A DNA stretch of 60,000 nucleotides, from assembly GCF_964340395.1 (NCBI RefSeq), contig NC_135568.1:5533079-5593078 (forward strand), written 5' to 3'. The position numbers and the translations under genes were made by a program. Within the stretch, counting starts at the first letter, position 1. Every line of letters begins with the position of its first letter. The DNA comes from Glandiceps talaboti. Lineage: Eukaryota > Hemichordata > Enteropneusta > Spengelidae. A model generated the notes under the pieces. That model searched no databases. It was not told the origin of the DNA and saw nothing but the letters and a program-made list of their open reading frames with translations. This document shows, one piece after another, positions 27,101 through 35,180 of the stretch.

Positions 27101-27344
27101 GACTTACAGAAAATGAAGAATATCGATCAAAACATACGCAATGTTATGCCCAGTGTTGCAGCTGGACGCGTCGAGATCTGCTTCTGGGGCACTGCTGTCA
27201 CCGTACGTACGCGTACGTACGTTCATCACTACCATACGCTCCGAATGTGAACAAATCGTGCAAAAATAAACAGATACTCACCCAGAATATAAAGTTGAAA
27301 AAGAAGACGAGGTATTTCACTAATTTCATGCCACCTTCAACCAT
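2572..27344 (-). CDS. CD63-like tetraspanin, 3' end outside window
   Basis: Four exons (27282-27344, 4775-4963, 4008-4181, 2572-2697) join in phase 0 to give 184 residues. Tetraspanins are four-pass membrane scaffolds that organise integrins, receptors and endosomal cargo. Visible signatures are the short cytosolic start [13 protein letters not shown]1, the small loop, TM2, the motif [12 protein letters not shown] at 70-81, TM3, and the large loop with CCG at 145-147, PDSCC at 162-166 and GC at 172-173. Possible N-glycosylation sites are at 115, 149, 158 and 168. The [12 protein letters not shown] stretch most resembles the CD63 group. The last loop cysteine, TM4 and tail are not in these exons and probably lie left of base 1. 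The start has a good context (A at -3, G at +4). Family membership is firm; the CD63 assignment is inference. Confidence 0.9.
2922..3165 (+). mobile_element. MITE-like element with AGGGAACTTGCA termini, copy 1
   Basis: About 244 bp whose ends are inverted copies: AGGAACTTGCAATCC on the left and GGTTTGCAAGTTCCCT on the right. The whole element is present in the opposite orientation at 39216-39450, with shared blocks such as AAAGGACTATGGGAT and CATGATGCAACATTCAACAT. No coding capacity; it looks like a non-autonomous DNA transposon. Confidence 0.8.
3211..3435 (+). CDS. Unrecognised 74-codon ORF inside tetraspanin intron
   Basis: An ATG-initiated frame of 74 codons, antisense to the host gene and starting 46 bp after the element at 2922-3165. 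The product is not low-complexity: it contains [20 protein letters not shown], then [15 protein letters not shown] and [11 protein letters not shown]. It is mixed polar, hydrophobic and Cys/Trp-containing, as real proteins are. I do not recognise the family. It could be a nested small gene, an exon of one, a remnant of a mobile-element protein, or chance. Confidence 0.25.
   Translation: MVGLCNTWSKLRHSVDQEILDCYLKIVDHYNKANDLNGPLPCWTVYRLLKRNITLDEIKCIDFSHCYLSAWSEH
4008..4181 (-). CDS. Tetraspanin exon 3 (TM3 and start of large loop)
   Basis: Residues 85-142, between a TTTTTCAG acceptor (AG at 4182-4183) and a GTAGCT donor starting at 4007, both phase 0. [21 protein letters not shown] is TM3 with the characteristic acidic residue. 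The remainder ([12 protein letters not shown] and on) forms the start of the large loop, with an N-glycosylation sequon at N115. Confidence 0.93.
4182..4774 (-). other. Tetraspanin intron 2
   Basis: 593 bp between exons 2 and 3, with GTGAGT donor and TTTTTCAG acceptor on the minus strand. It contains ACATGTACAAAATGTACATG near 4580-4602 but nothing else that I recognise. Confidence 0.85.
4775..4963 (-). CDS. Tetraspanin exon 2 (TM1 end, small loop, TM2)
   Basis: Residues 22-84. It follows a TTTTCAG acceptor and ends at a GTGAGT donor starting at 4774, phase 0 at both ends. [11 protein letters not shown] completes TM1, the small loop includes [12 protein letters not shown], and TM2 runs to the hallmark [12 protein letters not shown] that links TM2 to TM3. 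Its cysteines are likely palmitoylated, as in the family. Confidence 0.95.
5383..5546 (-). mobile_element. SINE fragment, copy C
   Basis: Read on the minus strand it matches the middle of the SINE at 46895-47262: CAGTCAACC, then a block ending in GATTTAATCC, then CAGGGAGTTGAGGAAG and CCATTGTACC. The tRNA-like head and the 3' tail are lost, and divergence is high, so this is an old insertion. Confidence 0.65.
5985..6925. repeat. Tandem array, about 165-bp units
   Basis: Five degenerate units beginning near 5985, 6324, 6491, 6655 and 6791. Each has the order GTTTCAGCATACACTAC, CCAGACAGGTTCAA, TTCATTTT..., CTTATCACTGAAAC, GAAGTAGAACA, CCATAAATAAT and TACTTTCTTGTGCTAT. The gap between the first two units is about double the period and is interrupted by unrelated sequence (6218-6312). 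Confidence 0.75.
6218..6312 (+). mobile_element. Short element with GCAAACC/GGTTTGC ends, copy 1
   Basis: About 90 bp similar to 44803-44895. Both have (T/C)GCAA(A/G)CCAGAG on the left, a TATTTCT block, then GG(A/C)GGTGC, TAAAAGAGGC and a terminal complement of the left end followed by CGATGAT. The outer ends are inverted copies of each other. It interrupts the tandem array at 5985-6925. Confidence 0.5.
8219..8242. repeat. (GGT)n microsatellite
   Basis: About eight GGT/GTG triplets, followed by a short G-rich run. Confidence 0.9.
8769..8905. mobile_element. Short foldback element, copy 1 (CAGTGTTTTCTGCT family)
   Basis: The arms CTCAGGGGTATT (8793-8804) and AATACCCCTGAG (8883-8894) are inverted copies. 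The interior contains CAGTGTTTTCTGCT and AACACTGCAAGCA. The same order of blocks occurs at 43199-43332, so it is a dispersed element of about 135 bp. Confidence 0.65.
9360..9500. repeat. (GT)n microsatellite with GTCT block
   Basis: A long GT run from 9360, then GTCT repeats around 9415-9445, then GT with CGTG interruptions to about 9500. Open frames on both strands here are only Val/Cys or Thr/His repeats and are not genes. Confidence 0.97.
10175..10331. mobile_element. Foldback insert between 15-bp direct repeats
   Basis: CAGGTGACCTAGTCT occurs at 10175-10189 and exactly again at 10317-10331. Between them lie inverted arms: CTGCTAGAC...TTCTTTCGATAC (10192-10220) and GTATCAAAAGAAAG...GTCTAGCAG (10279-10308). 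The direct repeats may be a long target duplication or part of a larger element, since the right one overlaps the start of the 75-bp family element at 10325. Confidence 0.6.
10325..10400 (+). mobile_element. 75-bp dispersed element, copy 1 (TCTGGATGCCAAC family)
   Basis: Contains CTGGATGCCAACATGGTCTCT and then GTGGAGGTGTAA(C), the shared core of four copies in the window (also 16716-16790, 37355-37440, 57699-57776). The other copies end in GACTAGA-type sequence that inversely matches the CTAGTCT start, so the element probably had short inverted ends. Confidence 0.7.
11077..12360. repeat. Tandem array, about 200-bp units
   Basis: Units start with TACTAGCCTGGAACCA at about 11080, 11590, 11794, 12006 and 12205. 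Each goes on with CCATTTCAT, TTTTCCA, CATTTTCAGGA, GTTGGCCACAGTG, CAACAAACA(A/T)GA, GCCTGGAATCCA and CTGAGAATTT. Units 1 and 2 are separated by about 300 bp of other sequence (11270-11575). Open frames in it are by-products. Confidence 0.8.
12627..12960. repeat. Tandem array, two alternating 62-70-bp units
   Basis: TTTCAAATTTTGTATTTTAAAT recurs, with variants, at about 12630, 12699, 12761, 12831 and 12891. Units carrying CTAAAGGTTTACAATTTAG alternate at first with units carrying TTGGTTTTACAAATT. All are followed by GAGAATGCCCATAAT-type sequence. Confidence 0.8.
14394..14735. mobile_element. Palindromic 350-bp element, copy 2 (degenerate)
   Basis: It starts TTAAAGTGGTCATATGGATG and has TTTGGTATTTATTTTGGATTTT and the palindromic core TTGTTATTGTACGTACATTAACAAAC-like sequence near 14558-14586, then complementary sequence as in 33589-33938. 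The right end is worn. Confidence 0.75.
16716..16790 (+). mobile_element. 75-bp dispersed element, copy 2
   Basis: It has TCTGGATGCCAACGGGTCTC, GTGGATGTGTAAATCGTAAC, AATACTGTAC and the terminal GAGACTAGACTA. It belongs with the copies at 10325, 37355 and 57699. Confidence 0.75.
18600..19010 (+). mobile_element. TTAGGCC-family inverted-repeat element, copy 2
   Basis: It aligns with 150-483 along its length: TTTTAGAATAGGTGGGGT, GGTCTCTGTGTTATTGGTTT, GTGAGACGTCACAATTTT, and the right end GGTAACCGGAACCAAACAAT followed by TTATTAGGCCTAAT. It is longer than copy 1 by about 75 bp. Confidence 0.65.
19557..19845. repeat. GC-richer tandem repeat, 2-3 units of about 110 bp
   Basis: Units share CATGACTTGACTC, CAGGCTCGAGGGGAGGG, CAATCAGCC(A/G)AAATCC and CTACATGTAG(A/G)CTAG. 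It stands out as G-rich on this strand within AT-rich intron. Confidence 0.7.
21440..22400. repeat. Tandem array, about 110-130-bp degenerate units
   Basis: The motif ATCAAATATGTAAATCC recurs (variants near 21574, 21683, 21810, 21879, 22086, 22308). It is followed by TGTAATTTATGCAAAT(G/T)ACA, a T-rich block, TTTCAG-like sequence and AAAACACTTGTTA. About eight units, strongly diverged. Confidence 0.75.
23445..23557. repeat. (ATGT)n then (GGAT)n microsatellite
   Basis: About twenty ATGT repeats to about 23527, followed by a short GGAT/GGCT run. Confidence 0.97.
24164..24192. repeat. (AAT)n microsatellite
   Basis: About nine AAT triplets. Confidence 0.95.
24881..25045. repeat. (GGAT)n microsatellite
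   Basis: GGAT repeats with early degenerate units, a CAGAT interruption at 24961-24965, and AATG repeats at the right end. Confidence 0.97.
27202..27221. other. Perfect 20-bp CG-rich palindrome
   Basis: CGTACGTACGCGTACGTACG reads the same on both strands. It lies 60 bp inside tetraspanin intron 1 from the exon 1 donor, in one of the few CpG-containing spots of the region. It could be a regulatory site or a simple repeat expansion. Confidence 0.6.
27282..27344 (-). CDS. Tetraspanin exon 1 (start codon, TM1 start)
   Basis: ATG at 27344-27342 is followed by 21 codons ([20 protein letters not shown], then W) and a GTGAGT donor starting at 27281. The layout of a short basic N-terminus, then [11 protein letters not shown], then LCGG from exon 2 is that of tetraspanin TM1. 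The context AAGATGG is favourable. Confidence 0.93.
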
Positions 27345-28670
27345 CTTGAATGTTTTCTGTTTTTCTCTAAACCGTGAGGAAACTGGTAATTTTATGGACT
27401 GTGTAAGTTATCCTGCGCTAGCTAGGGTTGGGCTGCCTTGCTAAGTTGCTTGTATACTCAACAGCTTACGGTGATCACATGGAAATGATTTGCATGTCAC
27501 TTGTATCCATCCGCGCAAAGTAATGCAAAAAAAGAGGTGGGGGCGATAGACTATTTTGAATACAACAAGAAATAACATATTTTCTTTAAGTGTACAAATG
27601 TACGCCCAAAAAGAAAAAAATATATATGCCCGATATCACTTTACATATTCAAGAGGATGCTGACAATTTTTTTTAAATAGAGAAATATTTTCTGATTGTG
27701 GAAGGATACAATATGCAATCAAATATGAACTTTTCTTATGTTTCGTATAAAAATAATAGTGACGAAATCAAACTGAACTATCAGATTTGTGGGGTTTTTT
27801 AGTATTCTTCTCTTGATTTTTAAGCAAAAAAAGACAAATAAAATCTTCTGCATTTGCTGTCAATTTCTCTGAAATTTGATATTTGCAGAATGAAAAATAA
27901 TAGTATCGTGCATATGTTTGAATTATCACGAATTACGTTCATATCATCCACTTAACTTATGATTATTGAGATGATAAAAAGAAAGAAAGAGGAAAATACT
28001 AGAGTAGATATTATATAGGAGATTTTTTTAATGGGGGGGGTCACGTTGTTGGAAAAAAAACATATGTAGCTTTGAACGTAACCTTACAGATGGATAAACT
28101 GCCAAATATTACTTTAAAAATATACTTTTTCACAACGGAGATTTAAAAACCCGAAAATTTTAAAAACACATACTTTAATTACATGAACTGACGTATTCAT
28201 TTTCAAACACGAGTCTGTTATTTTATGCTATTTCACAGTGATTACTCAATAATCGACAGGAATTGAGTCAAAATAACGCTGCAATCAACAAAATCGCCCG
28301 ATACCCAATCTCTTCATTGTCAAAAATATTCAGTCATTCTTTATTTATAACTAATTTATCATGAAAGTTTGTTTAATTTCGGGGACAGGAAGGAACTGGC
28401 CATCACGTGAAACTAGTCACGTGTCACGATATCATTTAAGGGGGCACGAAGGTCATGATCAGAAGGTGTTGAATCATCAAAGTGGGTGACTTGAGGGCAG
28501 CGGCACCGACTACTTATATTACACAAACTCTGGATTATTACATACAATGTAATTTGACCTACTTGCAATAATTGATACATATACACTTAACTTTTCAAAC
28601 ACTGTAAAGTACTGAAAGTAGCATTCATGGAAGTTGTACATGTCTTGTTATTGCCTATATTTGTTTCTTT

Positions 28671-28674
28671 GTCC

Positions 28675-28714
<40 letters not shown>

Positions 28715-28800
28715 GACTGACTGACTGACTGATTGACTGACTGACTGACTGACTGAATGTGTTTGTTTGTTTGTTTGTTTGTTTGTTTGTTTGTTTGTTG
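28671..28800. repeat. Compound microsatellite (GTCT)n(GACT)n(GTTT)n
   Basis: Three adjacent tetranucleotide runs: GTCT to about 28711, GACT with variants to about 28755, then GTTT to about 28797. Confidence 0.97.
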
Positions 28801-29780
28801 GTTGTGATTTTCGTAAGTATTCAACCTGGTCCTTGAAACCACCCCCTCCCCACTGTGGTACAATCTGAACTTATATTTACTTAATTTTGATGGGTGAATT
28901 TATAATGCCGAGTCTAATTCTACGTGTTTCTGTACTACACACTACTTCCGTTCAAAATTAACGCGTCACTTTAATGTAGACTTTGTATTCACCATTGGCC
29001 TAATGCTTTCCAATATTTCATCGTGACTTCTATCTCCATGACTACGCACTAAAGCGTACAACAAAAGGAACTATTAGTTCTGCTTGCAGTCGTGGTCGTT
29101 TGGCTTTTGTCAGTCTGGATTCTGAATGTTCGAGTCGACCCTTTTTACATGTGAAGACATAGGTCGGGTTCGGAAAACAATTGCATGGGCGAGCTTTAGA
29201 AAAAGTTTGTCCTGAACTCAAAAATAATGGTGTATACTGCATGGCTAAACTGATTTGATAATACTCATACGAGAACTTGTGATTGAATGATGGACCTATG
29301 GAAATACCTTCAATACATGAATTTCAATAAATCATGTAACATAAACTTGTCAGGGACAGGCTCAAAGTTTGGATAGAACAGAACAAACAAAAAACACAGG
29401 GTTACACTTGTGACAATGAGACCATTAGATCCTGACAGTTGACATGTACAAGTACGACATGACTGTACGTCCACATATTGACATGTTATTTTGTTTAATA
29501 TTTGATCTGATTCATTTTCAGACTGTTCTGTACGTTACTCCTACTGTTTATAGTTACGCTTTGTTGTATGGGTTCAATCAGAGGTCGGGTTCGCGAATTC
29601 GGTAAAAAAACAAAATTAGAAGGGGAAGTGTTGGCCCGGGTACACATTTGTCTAAGAAGATTGCGTCCAGGGGTACCACTCTAGGTTACTAGTGAGCCAA
29701 ATCAATCCGATAATGAACACGATACTCGAAGAAGTCTGAAAAATTCATGAGTGAAAAACTACATTAATTGATTGCATTTC

Positions 29781-29844
29781 ACCACCACCACCACCACCAC
29801 CACCACCACCACCACCACCACCACCACCACCACCACCACCACCA
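29781..29844. repeat. (ACC)n microsatellite
   Basis: About twenty-one ACC triplets without interruption. Confidence 0.97.
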
Positions 29845-29889
29845 ATCACATTATTACCATCAGGCTAGGCAGTAATAAAGGGCTGTTGA

Positions 29890-30385
29890 GATTATGGATA
29901 AGGATAGGGGATGCCCCCAACATATATTATAAGAAGTGTCCCTCATTCTGAGTGGGGATGGGGTGAGTAATCAACACCTCTGATAATGGATAGGGCATGA
30001 CCCCCTGACATATATAATTATACCCCCCATTCTGAGGGGGGATGGGGTGAGTAATTTATACCTCTGATAATGGATATGGTATGACCCCTGTCATACATAA
30101 TTTATCCCTCACTCTGAGTGAGGATGGGGGTGAATAATCAACACCTCTGATAATGGATAGGGTATGACCCCAGACATATATAATTATATCCCTCACTCTG
30201 TTTTGAATGGGGTGAATAATCATACCAACACCTCTGATAATGGATAGGGTATGACCCCCTGGCATATATAAGTATACCCCCACTCTGAGTGGGATGGGGG
30301 TGAATAATCAACACCTCCAATAATGGATAGGATATGACCCCAGACATATATATAATTGTATCAATCACTCTGAGTAAAGATAGAG
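29890..30385. repeat. Minisatellite, about 85-bp units
   Basis: CCTCTGATAATGGATAGGG recurs at about 29976, 30061, 30143, 30231 and 30313 with a degenerate first unit near 29890. It is followed in each unit by ATGACCCC, CATATATAATTATA and CTCTGAGTGGGGATGGGG. Open frames here are by-products. Confidence 0.9.
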
Positions 30386-31578
30386 GTGAGCATCAGTAAT
30401 TTGTGTCTATACTTTTCACACAATTATACGTTACTTGTTTGTTTTTTATCAATATGGAGGATTACATTTGCTGCACATGAAGAACATCCTGCATCTCACA
30501 TACTGACTTCTACTGCATGCCTTATTCACTCACCAATTCTGATATATAACTTTTTAAAATTGAAATACATACAATAGACCTTTTTCAGATGACAGCGCCC
30601 TCTGGTGGCACACCAGCAGTTATGCAAATAATGACCTCCGACCTCCAAACATGATTTGTATATAATTTGTTATAAAAGGATTCTTGTTAAATCATGGGAA
30701 ATATGAAGAGTTCTACAAAACTGATTCCTTTTCAAGCAGCATATTTCAGTTATCAAATAATTTATTGTACAAATCACAAAAGTTTCATATGAACTTAAAC
30801 ACTAATACTATACTGTATAATATTATAATACAAAATAGTTCAGATTTACATTTAAAAGTTTTGTATTCAAAACATTCACACTATCAAATATAATTCTTCA
30901 GAATTACATAGCCTTCAAAAACTCACAGGATATGGATGCAGCAAACTAGTTGAAAGGTTTCTCATTCTTACCAAAACCATTTTTCTGTTGTCATGGTTAC
31001 AATGCTGACATATTTTAACAATTACAAAATGACAACAGATACCTTGGGTTTTTATGTACACTCATAACGTGAGAAGCCCTTCATATATATGATGAAATTC
31101 CACCTCAACAAAACACAATTTGTATGTGTTCAATTGTACATCAATTTACAGATAACATCATGTTTTACACTCTACATGTAACTTCTACATACAGATAGTG
31201 CATAGACAACAATTTTGTGGAGAAACTTTTTTTTTCTGTTTTGTCTGACCTGACTGACTATAATTTACTTCGCCAACACTGGGAAAAGGAACTTAAAAGT
31301 AAACTATGACATTGTTTGTGATGGTATTGAAAATTTAACAAAAAAAAATACTCGATAGCTGTACAGTAATGTTTCAAACTCTGTATGGTGATGTCCTTAC
31401 ATAGAACATTTCAAAAAAATTGCTTGAACTCTGTACGGTGATGTAACAAGACTCTAAATCAAAAAGATCTCTGAAGTGATCTAACAATGGCAAGTAAGCT
31501 ATAGGAAAGTGAACAAAGATACACCATGGCAACATGTTGAAATAAGCTAGCAATGGACGTTTGAGTAATTCTCAGTAC

Positions 31579-31820
31579 CTGCAATAGCTTTTTACCTCAT
31601 GCTAGAGGGTCACAATAGAAGGCTGACTTAACTTGGTACCTACAGTAGCTTTTTACCTCATGCTAGAGGGTCAAAATAGAACAAGGTTGACTTATTCTTT
31701 GTACCTGCAACAACTTTTTACATCATGCTAGAGGGTCAAAATAGAACAAGGTTGATTTATTCTCAGTACAACAGCTCTTTACCTCATACTAGAGGACCAA
31801 AATAGAACAAGAACGTTGAC
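31579..31820. repeat. Minisatellite, 60-64-bp units
   Basis: TTTTTACCTCATGCTAGAGG recurs near 31590, 31651, 31715 and 31777. It is followed by GTCAAAATAGAACAAGGTTG, then ACTTATTCT and GTACCTGCAA. Four units. Confidence 0.9.
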
Positions 31821-33588
31821 TTATTCTCGCCATGCCTAGAGTAATACATGTGAAGTGCGTGAATCGGAAGTTATGATGTTGACCAAGAAATTGAATGTTC
31901 ATTATTTTTATGATGCGCCTAGGTAGTAATATTCTATTGCAGGTACCAAGAACTACACTCACAGTAGGGTGGCATCTATGACACCAAGACTTTCTCAAGA
32001 AGACACTGTCACATTCAACCTTTACACTATCTTGATTACGATGTGATTAAATCCACATAACAACAAAGACACTGATATCATGATCCTCTTGTGTAATCTA
32101 CCTCATTGAACAACAAAAGTAAAGTTTGTGTCCTCCTAGCTCAGACCACTATAGTTGTCTGAGCTCCTAGTCAGCCAATGGCTTGATTTCTGTAGACACA
32201 ACTATGCATCAGTTTTAGACTGGAGTGATGCCTTTGGAAGGGTTTGGAAGTAAAGTGTGTCAATATATTATAATTAATGCAATAGATGTCAGTTCTTCCA
32301 TTGTTTTCCATCAATCATAAAGAACCTAATAAAAGGGTTCATATGATTATGTGTTCTCAGAAAAGGCTTAACATCATTCACTATTTCAAAGGCATAGGGG
32401 AGTGTAGTATTTCTTAGATTGTTGTTTTCCTTGTCTACAGACTAAAAATAACGTTTTGACTATAATTTCCTATATACTACTTTTGAGGAATAACATATAT
32501 GTTATATCTACTGCTATAAAGATGGGTACATTTGTAGCAGCAGGATTCGTATGATATTTTCGTTACGAAAACAGCAATATGCAATAATATGTGCCCCTGT
32601 GTTCAAAGGTATGATGCTGGTAGAGAGATTAAAAAGATAATTACACCCCCAGACACAGTGCCATGAGTCATGCAATATGTAATAGCACCATTAGTCAGGA
32701 TGGCTAACCATACAAATTTAACGTACACACCTGTACTGACTGCAAAATAGATCAACCAGCTGTCAATGTTTATATAGCGTGACAATGTAGTTACGAATCA
32801 TTGATTATCGGCCTATTACGATAGACAAGTCCTCCACCATCTGTTACCATACTGCTGCTGACATTGGCATAATATGTTGTGTTTTTTCATACTTATTTGA
32901 GAGATTAGCCACAGTTTGATAAATTCAATAAAAAGAATTGAGATTTTTGACAAATGTGAAAACAAAGATATCAAAATATGAATAATTTTCAACACATATT
33001 TTGTTGTTGTAAATGATTGATCATAACTTTTTGTTGAAGAGTCCATAGTGTGAATAGACAATTGAGGTTGTTAAAGCTGCACTACTTGTGGCTGGTATTT
33101 TTTTTATCACACAACCAACAATATTGAAAATGGTTAATATACCAAAAATTAGACATTGTACATGCCAATGAGACAATCAATTATCTAAAAATAGTATAGT
33201 AATAAGTTTAAATCGTGATTCATTTTTGGGTTCTTATTTTTGGGTACAGACCCCAAAAATAAATTTTGATTGGCTATATTGCCCCATACTATGTATACTG
33301 CTATGCCTAATATGTTTAGCAACAGGTGCTTCAATACTGTGTAGGGTGTATGAAATAATGATTAAGTCATTATATCTGACAAAACAGTTGTTTTTTTTTT
33401 TAAATTCATGTTGCAGCTAGTGTAGCTTTGGAAGATAGGATAGCAAATAATACAAATATACAAAAGCTGTGAAAAATTCTCCTAGCACTAAAACAACGAA
33501 TGAAAAACTTCCTAATCAGTTTTGCAAATCAAGGTATGCAATAATTATGACCCGACACTGAAACATACAAGTCTTGTGTAAGGCATCC

Positions 33589-33938
33589 TTAAAGTAGCCA
33601 TATGGATGAGAATTTGGTATTTATTTTGGATTTTTATTTGATAAAACAGCTTCACTGTTTTTCTACTTGAAAAAATAATGGGAAATAACACATACCAAGT
33701 CCATGTTCACATCTCAATAAATGGCAAAACATTAAACAATGTGTAAAATGTTTGTTATTGTACGTACAATAACAAACTTTTACACTTTTTGCATCTTTTT
33801 GCAATGTATTGAGTGATGAACATGGACTTGGTATATGTTATTTCCCATTATTTTTTCAAGTAGAAAAATATAGTGAAGCTGTTTTATTAAATAAAAATCC
33901 AAAATAAATACCAAATTCTCATCCATATGGCCACTTTA
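33589..33938. mobile_element. Palindromic 350-bp element, copy 1 (best preserved)
   Basis: The two halves are inverted copies for nearly the whole length: TTAAAGTAGCCATATGGATG on the left against CATCCATATGGCCACTTTAA on the right. The centre is a perfect 28-bp palindrome at 33750-33777 with TTATTGTACGTACAATAA in the middle. It ends 53 bp past the CCDC14 stop codon and carries AATAAA on the CCDC14 strand (33888-33883), so it may provide that gene's polyadenylation signal. Related copies are at 14394-14735 and 57875-58250. Confidence 0.85.
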
Positions 33939-33991
33939 ATAAATTGATGGCAAGAACTACACATGTGGCGTTATATGAGAAATCATATTTC

Positions 33992-35180
33992 TTATTTTGA
34001 ATGTTTAAATTGTTTCAGATTACTCTGCAGTCGGGCAATATCAGCGTCTAAGTTTGCCAATCCTTGGCGGAACTGTCTCTCATCTTGTGAGGTTATTGAT
34101 GACAATGTAGAACCTGATATTACAGATCCTATCTCATCTACAAGACCTCCATTCTTTTCCCAGCTGTTATGTCTACTGCCAAACCGTGGTTTGGGTTCTG
34201 GATACATCTCAAATTCATCCTCAAAAAAGTGACTCATAATCTTAGGCCGAGTTATTAAGTCTTGGTCATCGGATGAAATACTTGTATATTGAGCAATATG
34301 ATGTTTGTCCTTAGCGTCAGGTTCAGGTTCATACTGGTATTCGTCTTGTGTTTGGGGTGACTGATCCAATGATTTATCTGTTAGAGTCGACTTGGAAGTA
34401 CTATGGATTCTGGACTTAGGGTCATAGTAATATTCCTCATGTGCATGTTTTGCAAAGGTCACAGCTTTCCCTTCTCCTTTCACAGGTGATGGTTCCGCTG
34501 AGCGTCCAGGTGTCAAAGTTGTACTACGAGTTGGCGTTAAAGTCCCACTACTCAGCGTACTTGCATACTTGCCGGGGGATGCCGGTGGTATTTTACCCGA
34601 CAAGTTTGGTTCACTTCTTGTCAACATACTCAGCCTGTAGTCTTCTTTATTTTCAATTGGAAAACTTTTATTGTGTTCCTCTAAATTTTCTTTTGTCAAA
34701 GTGCTCTCTGGTGATGGCTTTCGTCTGTCATGGTTGCCATGACCACGGTAACCCCAGTTATCATCAGAACCATTGGTATTGTGTGAATTATTACGTTCTC
34801 CGTTTCCATCAGTGAATGTTTCTGCAAGACTATTGTCTTCATTCACATGATGCACACTTTGAAAATTTGTCGTGGGTCTCTTTCTTTCAGGTGAAACACC
34901 AAAATTTAGAACTCTTTGGGCAGGACTCTTCTTCGTTTCTGAGAATTCATTTGTTTTCTGAGTTGGTGTATGTGGACTCGTTCTATTTACATCTCTTCTG
35001 GCTAAATTTGTTGATGGAACTATGATCTTTGACCTTTCAACTGTTGCTGCATCTGGGTGGCCTTGTGTTCTTCCATTGACCTCTGACCTTTCAACTGTTG
35101 CTGCATCTGAGAGGAGACCCCTTAACCTTGTAGTTCCGTTTGTCTCTGCTCTCTCAACTTGCACAGGTCTGGTATGATCC
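33992..35180 (-). CDS. CCDC14 exon 10 (last)
   Basis: Residues 838-1233 and the TAA stop at 33992-33994. The acceptor TTATAG precedes 35180, and the first base completes a split codon from exon 9. It is disordered and rich in Ser, Thr, Pro and Asn up to a conserved C-terminal helix ([19 protein letters not shown] and on) that matches vertebrate CCDC14. It contains an in-frame 54-bp duplication (35031-35055 and 35085-35109 share GACCTTTCAACTGTTGCTGC). Confidence 0.93.

Larger units (their letters stand above)
4964..27281 (-). other. Tetraspanin intron 1 (22.3 kb)
   Basis: Bounded by a GTGAGT donor (27281 downward) and a TTTTCAG acceptor (4964-4966). No other gene could be recognised inside on either strand. 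It holds a SINE fragment, several MITE-like elements, five tandem arrays and five microsatellites, each listed separately. The parts not listed, for example 7100-8200, 9520-10170, 13000-14390, 14740-16700, 16800-18600, 20000-21400 and 25100-27000, are AT-rich DNA in which I see no gene. Confidence 0.85.
27345..33991. other. Intergenic region between tetraspanin start and CCDC14 end
   Basis: 6.6 kb with no recognised gene. The tetraspanin promoter and 5' UTR must lie from 27345 rightward; I could not place a TATA box or transcription start. It contains a compound microsatellite (28671-28800), a CAC run, an 85-bp minisatellite, a 62-bp minisatellite and the hairpin element at 33589-33938. Confidence 0.75.

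Noticed and set aside
27067-27444. 125-codon plus-strand frame
   Set aside because: Runs antisense across tetraspanin exon 1, which is supported by family features.
29890-30385. CRISPR-like array of regular repeats
   Set aside because: Units are repeated head to tail without unique spacers, so this is a minisatellite in an animal genome; the same holds for 31579-31820 and 56008-56175.
34441-35025. Two adjoining plus-strand open frames
   Set aside because: Antisense shadows of CCDC14 exon 10.
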